Assembly: GCA_026119855.1 (NCBI GenBank)
Contig: JAOWBW010000060.1
Span: 1,240,001-1,304,000 of the forward strand
Origin: Campanula takesimana
Lineage: Eukaryota; Streptophyta; Magnoliopsida; Asterales; Campanulaceae
DNA: 64,000 nt
Direction of reading: 5' to 3'
Shown piece after piece: positions 57,299 through 64,000 of the stretch. How positions within the stretch are numbered: position 1 is the first letter of the stretch; each line of letters opens with the position of its first letter. The position numbers were made by a program, and so were the translations under genes. The notes under the pieces were generated by a model. That model had not been told where the DNA came from and did not search any database. It worked only from the letters and a program-made list of their open reading frames with translations.

Positions 57299-57360
57299 CT
57301 ACGCTGACCTGAGCTTCTCACATTGAGTAGAACGTAGGCAATCTTCGGATCCGGTCTCAA
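57299..57360 (+). repeat. Hairpin-B motif, copy 7
   Basis: CTACG (57299-57303) faces CGTAG (57333-57337). The inner stem CTTCTCA/TGAGTAG is unlike the other copies but pairs. It has the GACCTGAGC core and the GATCCGGTC tail. Confidence 0.65.
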
Positions 57361-57577
57361 TCACTAACACACTACACTCACCGCATCATGATAGAAAGAC
57401 CGATCAATTCGGGCAATAGGAGCGATAACGTGAATATTCTTCTCTTGTTGTAATTTGACCCCCGAACCCATTAACATGCTTTTCTCAATGTTTTGGCTAT
57501 AATTAAAACAGGCGTGGCGACTCTCATAATTTTAATGTTGCAATGAATATCACAATTTCAAACACACGTATTCACAG

Positions 57578-57595
57578 TGGCGACTCTGCTGGGGA
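57578..57595 (+). other. Primer binding site of element 5
   Basis: TGGCGACTCTGCTGGGGA, one base after the LTR, identical to the site of element 2. Confidence 0.85.
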
Positions 57596-57654
57596 CTGCT
57601 TTGAAACTTTTTCAAACTTAGTGGGTCTAACTTTCGTTTACATCATGATGTTTG

Positions 57655-57835
57655 CCATGTTTGCACATGCACCTCACACTTTGCCATGTTTACACATACA
57701 CCTCACACTTTTCCATGTTTGCACATGTACCTCACACTTTGCCATGTTTGCACATGCACCTCACACTTTGCCATGTTTACACATGCACCTCACACTTTCC
57801 CATGTTTGCACATGCACCTTGTATTTTTGCCATGT
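57655..57835 (+). repeat. 29-bp tandem repeat in the leader of element 5
   Basis: About six units of CCATGTTTGCACATGCACC plus TCACACTTTG. Open frames over it are repeat artefacts. Confidence 0.88.
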
Positions 57836-58289
57836 TAATATGTGTACCTTGTATTTTTTCAATACATGTATTTTTTGTACTTTCCCTATAGTACTAAGGT
57901 CAAACGAGACTTTGCTATGCTCCCTTGTACATTCTTATCCTCTCCCTCTTCTCTCTCTCTTGCATTGCATTGCATCATTCAAGCATTCAAAAACATCTCT
58001 CTTTTCTCCTTAAAAAGAATTAGTTTCTTGCCACACACTACCACTAGTCTGTGTCAGCACTGCACAGGTCCCCATTACCCGGAGTATTCGATGTGCAGGA
58101 ATTTGTGCGCTACTGTCGCACTCTTTTTGAGTCACTCGTCTACTCCACTCACCGTGTACGTTCCACGAGCGGTGGGAACCTTTATCCTACCCGTGTCAAC
58201 CCACACATAGAGATTAGGACACTCCTTGGACCAACCATTTAGGATGTAAATAAATGCAAAACTTTTCGTTAAATAAAATGTGCATTGCA

Positions 58290-59600
58290 TCTAGGCGACC
58301 TCTAAGGTCCATCGCTCACCCCTTGGGCCATCTATCAAAATTCCTCATCTTGGCCTATCTAGGTTACCTACCCATCATTGCGATCCATTTGGGTCTACCC
58401 TTCATCTCGACCCGCTTTGGTCAAAATCCCACCATCCTTTGGCCTCTTAGGACAACTTTATCTACCTTTGACCTCCTAGGTCAACCTTTGACCGCCTAGG
58501 TCAACCTTCCCAACCTTTGACCTCCTAGGTTAACCTTATCTACCTTTGACCTCCTAGGTCAACCTTTGACCCCTTAGGTCAACCTTATCTGCCTTTCACC
58601 TCTTAGGTCTACCCTTGACCGCCTAGGTCAACTCTATCCGCCTCCGACCTCTTAGGTCAACCCTTGACCTCCTAGGTCAACCTTATCACCTTTGACCACC
58701 TAGGTCAACTTTATCAACCTCCGACCTCTTAGGTCAACCCTTGACCACCTAGGTCAACCTTATCACCTCAGACCCCTTAGGTCAACCCTTGACCTCCTAG
58801 GTCAACCTTATCACCTCCGACCCTTAGGTCAACCCTTGACCTCCTAAGTCAACCTTATCACCTCCGATCTCTTAGGTCAACCCTTGACCTCTTAGGTCAA
58901 CCTTTGACCCCCTCGGTCAACATTATCACCCGTTGACCTCTTAGGTCAACCTTTGACCTCCTAGGTCAACCTAATCACCTTTGACCTCTTAGGTCAAACT
59001 TGGACTCCTAGGTAAACCTTATCCGTTTTCGACCTCTTAGGTCAATCTTTGATTCCATAGGTGAACCCAATTACCTTTGGTCTTAACCCGCTTAGGTCGA
59101 ACCGTCATCTTGACCCACCTAGGTCATTATTTGACCCACCGTCGTCTAGACCAACCTAGGTCAACCCGTTTAGGTCCAACTTGTCCGTCTTAGGTTAAAA
59201 CTACCCCTTCACCTTTGACCCATCAAGGTCAACCCGTGACCCGCTTAGGTCGACTTACCTATCTTGGATCCATCTAGGTCAATCTCCAACCTTCCTTAGT
59301 CCACCAACCCGAATAGGTCAACCTTTGACCCGCTTAGGTCAAACCATGCCTATCCCGTTTAGATCATCCCATAGGCAAACCGTTACAACCCGCTATCTTG
59401 ATCCATTCACCATATAGGTCAATCCAACCTTTTCTCAATTAGGTCGACCTATCCTACACCCATCTAGGTCAACCCACCATTATTTTCGCATTCTAGCTTG
59501 AACCACTTCTTGTCTCAAACCTTAGGTCAAACCTTAGGTCAAATTTAGGTCAAACCTTAGGTCAAACCATACCCGACTCAATCAAAACCAACTCCTATAG
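58290..59600 (+). repeat. Array of facing TTGACC/GGTCAA pairs
   Basis: Dozens of units of the form TTGACCTCCTAGGTCAACC with short variable spacers (CTTATC, TTTATC), degenerating toward 59600. Each unit is an inverted pair of the W-box core TTGACC with a 4-5 bp centre containing CTAG. A short version occurs in element 4 at 32560-32760. Confidence 0.9.
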
Positions 59601-59700
59601 GTCTTCCTCACCCATGCTTGACCAAGGACTGAGTCATCTCCCTCTTTTTGACCCCTATGGTCATCTCTCACCTCTTTTTAAAAGTCTAACTTGACTCAAA

Positions 59701-59785
59701 CTACGGCGACCTGAGCCTCCTATTGTGTGGGACCTCTCCCTCATGGTAAGGGGAACGTAGGCAACTTCGGCCCGGTCAAACTTTC
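59701..59785 (+). repeat. Hairpin-B motif, copy 8
   Basis: CTACG (59701-59705) faces CGTAG (59756-59760), inner TCCC/GGGA, GACCTGAGCC core and GGCCCGGTC tail. It lies about 170 bp upstream of gag, as in element 4. Confidence 0.65.
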
Positions 59786-59929
59786 AAATTTTTGTCAAAA
59801 ATGCATTTCAAAACGTGAAGACCGACTCTTTTCTAAAAGCGATTGTATAACGATGCCTTATCATTAAATATGAATCTAATTTAAATTCAACGACCTAATT
59901 CATCTACACCCATTAAAGAATCCTGCATC

Positions 59930-60255
59930 ATGTCGGCTGCAAGGAACATCGAAGTTGCAACTGAAGCTGCTACCCAAGATCCCGAGACAATCCTCTACAC
60001 CGGTACTGCTCTCAGTAAGCAAGCATCCCACTTCGAAGCCATCCTCGATGAACAAGCAATCCACTTTAAGGCCATTCTCAACGAGCAAGCAACACACTTT
60101 CAGAAGGAGATGCATAAGACCCTAAGAAATATCGAGAGGTGCCATTTGTCTGACATTCGTGGCGTTTATGATTACCTCAGCCGAGTTCTCCCTCTTGCTC
60201 AATTTCAACACCCGTATGCTCCTCAAATGTACGGGCCGCCACAGACTTTCCCCGC
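59930..60255 (+). pseudogene. gag N-terminal part of element 5, truncated
   Basis: ATG 59930 (MSAARNIEVATEAATQDPET) with three LNEQA(I/T)HF-type repeats forming a coiled-coil-like stretch, then FQHPYAPQMYGPPQTFP. The match to element 4 ends after CCCCG at about 60255 and unrelated sequence follows, so element 5 is broken here. The open frame beyond is not gag. Confidence 0.8.
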
Positions 60256-60870
60256 CACAGATTGGAACTTAGGAAACACAGCTTCAATAGCGCTTGTAGG
60301 AAGCGCTATCTTAGATAGCGCATAACCTTCATTGAATTTAATGATCAAGCCGAATGAAAAATAAAAAAATTATAAAAGAAATAAAAAATAGCTACTATAG
60401 CGCGTATAAAATAAAAGCTATGTAAGGGATTATCTTACATAACGCATAAGAAAGCGCTATCTGATTAAGCTATTCATTAGCTATTAATTTTCTTCCAAAT
60501 TCTATCACTTTCTAGATTCCCAAACTGCCCTCAACCTATTCATGCGTACAAAATAACCCTAAGTCATTTCATATTCAGTCCTTTCATATTCAGCAGCTCT
60601 TCTTCTCAATCTCTCTCCTCCCTTTCGCGTCACTCCTCCGGTCGATGTTGCACCGTCTGCTACCAACGTTGTTGTTGTCTCACCCTCTCCTCTATATTCT
60701 TCTATGATCACTGCATCTCCTCTCTCTCCTGCCATAGCTACGAGGAATTTGTGGGTCATATTTCTTTTACGATTTTCTTTTTGCGGTGAGAACGAGAGAA
60801 TCAAATTCAAAGAATCAAATACCTAGATGCCACACTCCCATCACCACCCAAATTGAGTAGCTATAGTGGT
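60256..60870. other. Unidentified segment between element 5 and copia LTR D
   Basis: The left part has GCGCTATC/GATAGCGC words, including a 19-bp palindrome at 60303-60321, and CTTACATAACGC facing GCTATGTAAG. The right part (60580-60720) is CT-rich and gene-leader-like. I cannot name it. It might be a DNA transposon carrying a gene fragment. Confidence 0.4.
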
Positions 60871-60875
60871 CATTC

Positions 60876-62335
60876 TGTTGGTGTTGTATGCTCTAGGCAC
60901 GTTATGAGAACGATTAATGTTATTTATTGTTTATGTTTTAATAAAGATATTGCATGTTTGATTATTATATCCTTTGTATGTTTATTATAATAATACCCGT
61001 CCCTGATAATTATGTATTAATTGTTTGTATAAGTTTAATAGATAATCATATGATGATTATGGTGTATGGGATACAATTAAACTTATGGGTATTTGTTGGA
61101 GACCAAATACTGGGCTGACCCGTATGACATTTATGTCATGGTCACAATGTCATAATTAAATCTCATATAGTTATATTACTGAAATCTTTAGACTTGAGGT
61201 TATTACAATCTTCCACTTGATGAACATTATGTTTGACATATTTAAACGTTACCCCTAACCGGGTAGTTATAAATAATATGATTGGCATAATCGGAATCAT
61301 ATAGGGAAAAGTAATAAGCCAAGAAAGGATTTGTTCCTCATCAAGAGAGATGTCAAGTTTTGGCCACGCGATGAATGGTATTGATGAAATGGATGGCCGT
61401 TCTCAAATATGATTTGATGTATCAATACATTCGGGATCAAGAAAGAATTGAACAATGTAAGTTGACCATTGACCATGGCTTATGTTCAATAGACATCGAG
61501 AACAAAGAGATTGTAATATGTTCTATAAAGGATACGAACTTATATAGTTATACTAATTGGGTAGGTATGACGGTTTGCTAGAACCTAATCATATCTTATG
61601 GGGTGATACCCATTGCCAACTTAGTATAATCCTAAAGGGTCACACACATTAGAAGGAATATTATAAAGTGCTTAAATGGAATTAAGGGTCGAAGGGCCTT
61701 TGAGGAATATTAGGAATTTAGAGGACAAATCTGGAAAACAGGAGGGTCCGGCCGGACCAGGTAAAGGACCCGGTCGGACCTCCAGGTGATCCGGGCGGAC
61801 CAAGGTAAGGACCCGGCTGGACCAGTTGGTTTCGGCTGAGGATTTCCTCAGTCCGTATTGTCTCGAGTTTGGACACTTGTTACCTATTTGGAATAGGTCT
61901 AATGAGTATAAAAACGAGCTCTAACAGCCCTAATCAGACTAATGCAATTGTGAAAGCCTCCAAAGAGTTTGAGAGAGTTTATTCTTGTTCTAAGATCTCC
62001 ATAGTGAAGAACAAGAACACATATATTATTCCATATAGTTCTTTGTGGTCTAGCAACCAAGATCAAGTGATTCTTGATATTCGTTCGTGGTGTGGATACC
62101 GTTAGGGGGTGACGATTATCATCTACAAGTTCGTGATCTTGTTCGTGATTGTTCATGATCAATTTTGAAAAGCTCCACCGAATTCAAGGTTGCTAAGGAG
62201 ACGCTTCAAGGGTTAGTATTCTAGTATTCATAGTAGATGTATTTGCAATAATCATATGAATGGATCTATAGGCTTTGGGTTTCATTAAATTTTAAATGCT
62301 ATCTTCCGCTGCGTATGTTATTTCGAAACCCAACA
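60876..62335 (+). mobile_element. 5' LTR D of a copia element
   Basis: 1460 bp, TGTTGGTGTTG...ACCCAACA, left flank CATTC (60871-60875). TATAAAA lies at 61907-61913. It is followed one base later by the initiator-Met tRNA primer site. Same family as LTRs A, B and C. Confidence 0.9.
61745..61825 (+). repeat. GGTCCGGCCGGACC cluster of LTR D
   Basis: One perfect palindrome (61745-61758) and three variants, 80-160 bp upstream of TATA, in the same place as in LTR A. Confidence 0.8.
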
Positions 62336-62336
62336 G

Positions 62337-62348
62337 TGGTATCAGAGC
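62337..62348 (+). other. Primer binding site of the right-hand copia
   Basis: TGGTATCAGAGC, complementary to the 3' end of initiator tRNA-Met, the usual copia primer. Confidence 0.93.
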
Positions 62349-63934
62349 CCCGTTCATGTTGATTATTTCAATACATAATCATGTTCTATGTGTATAAATT
62401 GTTTATATGCCTAGCATGATTTGAATATTGGGATTATGATGTTTATGTGTTATATGCGTTTATGTGGATTACTGATTTATAAACTTTAATCGCACTATTC
62501 AATCGCAATAAAATTATGTTGGATTTAAAATTGTTTGGATCGTCAATTTTTTATTTGATCAAAGTTTTGATAATCTAAGAGATTCATGAATGAATTGGTC
62601 ATTCTAGGTTCTGATGTTCATGATGATTGGATCATCAAGAACACCAAATCCTAATTGAATCAGAGAAAAACAATTTTGAGACAAATTTTCGAAACTTGAA
62701 AAACTGATCAGATTTTCCAGAAGGTCCGACCGGACCCAGTACAAGACCCGGCCGGACCTATGGGTCTGGAGTGGGTGCATGTTTAGGGTTTGGGGTAAAC
62801 CGAAAAATCTGAACTAATTTTCCAGAAGGTCCGACCGGACCAATCAAAGGACCCGACCGGACCCCCGGGTCTGGTGCGGGGACTTGTTTTGTCGTGGTGT
62901 GGATTTGTGGTTTGATCATTCCTATTTGTTTTGATATTGTGATTTTGAGATTTGATCAAGGTTTTGATGGCTAGCCTACGTTTACCGAGACTATGTTTCC
63001 CAGACTTGATCGTTATCAAAGATTCAAAGATAAAACGAAGTTAGAATTATGAAGAGTTCATAATTGCTAAAATTAAGAAACAAAGTTCTTGATTTAATGA
63101 TTGGAGATCCTTGTGGAATTGTGGATGCAATTGGCCTACGTTCATCGAGACCATTTACTGCGTAGTTTTGGCCACATGGACTACTCTCTTGATTTCTTGA
63201 ATTAGTGCGGAATTGTGGTTTCCTTATGGCTTAGTTCGGCCGCACATATTGTTGTCTTGATTTGGAGTTGATGACCAAAGTTTGAAGAGTCTCATTCTCA
63301 TAATTATAGAGAAACTAATGACACGAAATATCATGCTTAAATTAATAGAGATTAATTTAATGACTAAACTTGATGTGTAACATGTTTATTTTATGTGATC
63401 ATAAATGTGTTATATGCTATATGTCGTGAACCTTCATTAAAATTTAAGTTCCGTGCCAATCCATGATTAAAACACATGTGAGTACATGGATAGTTTTATG
63501 TGGGCTCTGCCAAAGCGAGGTGCACTAATTATATTCATCTATGAGCAAGATGAGGAAAGAGTGATTCCTATACGTTTAAAATGATTTGACTTAATTAGGC
63601 TATCAAAAGACAAAGTTTTGAGCCTAAGGCACATATGAGATTAAAACATGTAAGCCATATGATGTCTAAAATCTCATAAAAGATCTAAGAGTCATATATG
63701 ATATGATTGACAAGGAGTTGTCTACCTAATTAATTTGATTTTGAGCAGTATCGCCAAAGCGGACTTGAAATTAAATTAAAGTTGGATCTTAACCCATTTA
63801 AATAATATTATATATTGGATGTATATGAAGGTTATATAATTTAGTGGGAGTATTTGTGAAGTACTAATACTTGTAATATCTTTAAAACTAATTTGGTACT
63901 TATATTTAATTATATATTTGCATAATTGTAGATA
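62349..63934 (+). other. Leader of the right-hand copia
   Basis: About 1.6 kb without a supported ORF. A second palindrome cluster lies at 62723-62866 (GGTCCGACCGGACC and variants, four copies), downstream of the primer site and so within the transcript. Confidence 0.65.
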
Positions 63935-64000
63935 ATGGCTCAAAGTACAAACTTATCATTGCGATCTATCCTTGAGAAGGAAAAACTTCAAGAAAATGGA
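63935..64000 (+). CDS. Copia gag, first 22 codons
   Basis: ATG 63935 followed by a frame reading MAQSTNLSLRSILEKEKL and continuing to the window edge. SLRSILEKEKL is the usual opening of copia gag proteins that continue into the gag capsid domain. With an intact-looking LTR and primer site upstream, this may be a complete element outside the window. Confidence 0.7.
   Translation, partial: MAQSTNLSLRSILEKEKLQENG

Larger units (their letters stand above)
56438..57576 (+). mobile_element. 5' LTR of Tat element 5
   Basis: 1139 bp, TGTTAGTACC...GTATTCACA, followed by G and the primer site. The left flank ATTAC (56433-56437) is the expected target duplication; the right one is not present. A TATTTAAAG-like box lies near 56770 and a hairpin B at 57299-57360, in the part likely to be transcribed. 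Confidence 0.85.

Noticed and set aside
57543..58210. Cys/His-rich ORF resembling a zinc-finger repeat protein
   Set aside because: Translation of the 29-bp repeat in the leader of element 5; overlapping frames show equally regular peptides.
60559..60810. Minus-strand ORF of 83 codons
   Set aside because: Arg/Glu/Thr-rich translation of a CT-rich leader-like stretch; no recognised domain and no supporting context.

Overview
This is eukaryotic plant DNA, almost certainly from a eudicot with a large, repeat-rich genome. It holds nested LTR retrotransposons of the Ty3/gypsy Tat lineage (tRNA-Arg-type primer site, two RNase H domains, antisense ORF) and of Ty1/copia, plus MITEs, a Mutator-like element, a TRIM and a gag-only mini-retrotransposon. 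I recognise one host gene, a strictosidine synthase-like gene, and it is broken. The species cannot be told from the sequence.

Layout. 1-10114: a tandem, LTR-sharing pair of non-autonomous Tat-type elements (element 1; LTRs 1342-2571 and 8886-10114). It lies in the gag of a minus-strand Tat element (element 2: 10115-12351 plus 28577-31597). 12352-28576: a 16.2 kb Tat element (element 3) with a complete domain set and a 5-bp target duplication GTGCC, also inserted in element 2. 29789-31337: a solo copia LTR (B, duplication AGAAG) in the LTR of element 2. Element 2 itself sits in another copia LTR (A, 31598-32554). LTR A in turn lies against a further Tat element (element 4, 32555-about 37900), whose gag is split by solo copia LTR C (33648-36668, duplication ACTTG). 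LTR C carries a Mutator-like element (34698-36398, 9-bp duplication), which carries a Stowaway MITE.

38000-43060 is AT-rich DNA with MITEs, fold-backs and degenerate repeats. 43063-55058 is the minus-strand strictosidine synthase-like pseudogene. Its first exon is split by a TRIM (52858-54920) whose LTR holds a TR-GAG element (52884-54467), and a decayed SIRE-like copia lies next to its last exon. 55310-56437 is the 3' end of a minus-strand copia element, cut by Tat element 5 (LTR 56438-57576, leader and gag start to about 60255). 60876-64000 is the 5' LTR, primer site, leader and first gag codons of a copia element running off the window.

Three signals recur and are not explained by the genes. 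(1) Two hairpin motifs (A: CTAGA...TCTAG; B: CTACG...GACCTGA...CGTAGGCA) recur in untranslated parts of several Tat elements, with stems whose sequence changes while pairing is kept. (2) Clusters of short GC-rich palindromes sit near the TATA box of nearly every LTR here, copia and gypsy alike, and the word differs between copies of one family. The same word and a TATA-like box also precede the intact antisense ORF of element 3. (3) Element 5, and partly element 4, carries in its leader a long array of facing TTGACC/GGTCAA pairs.
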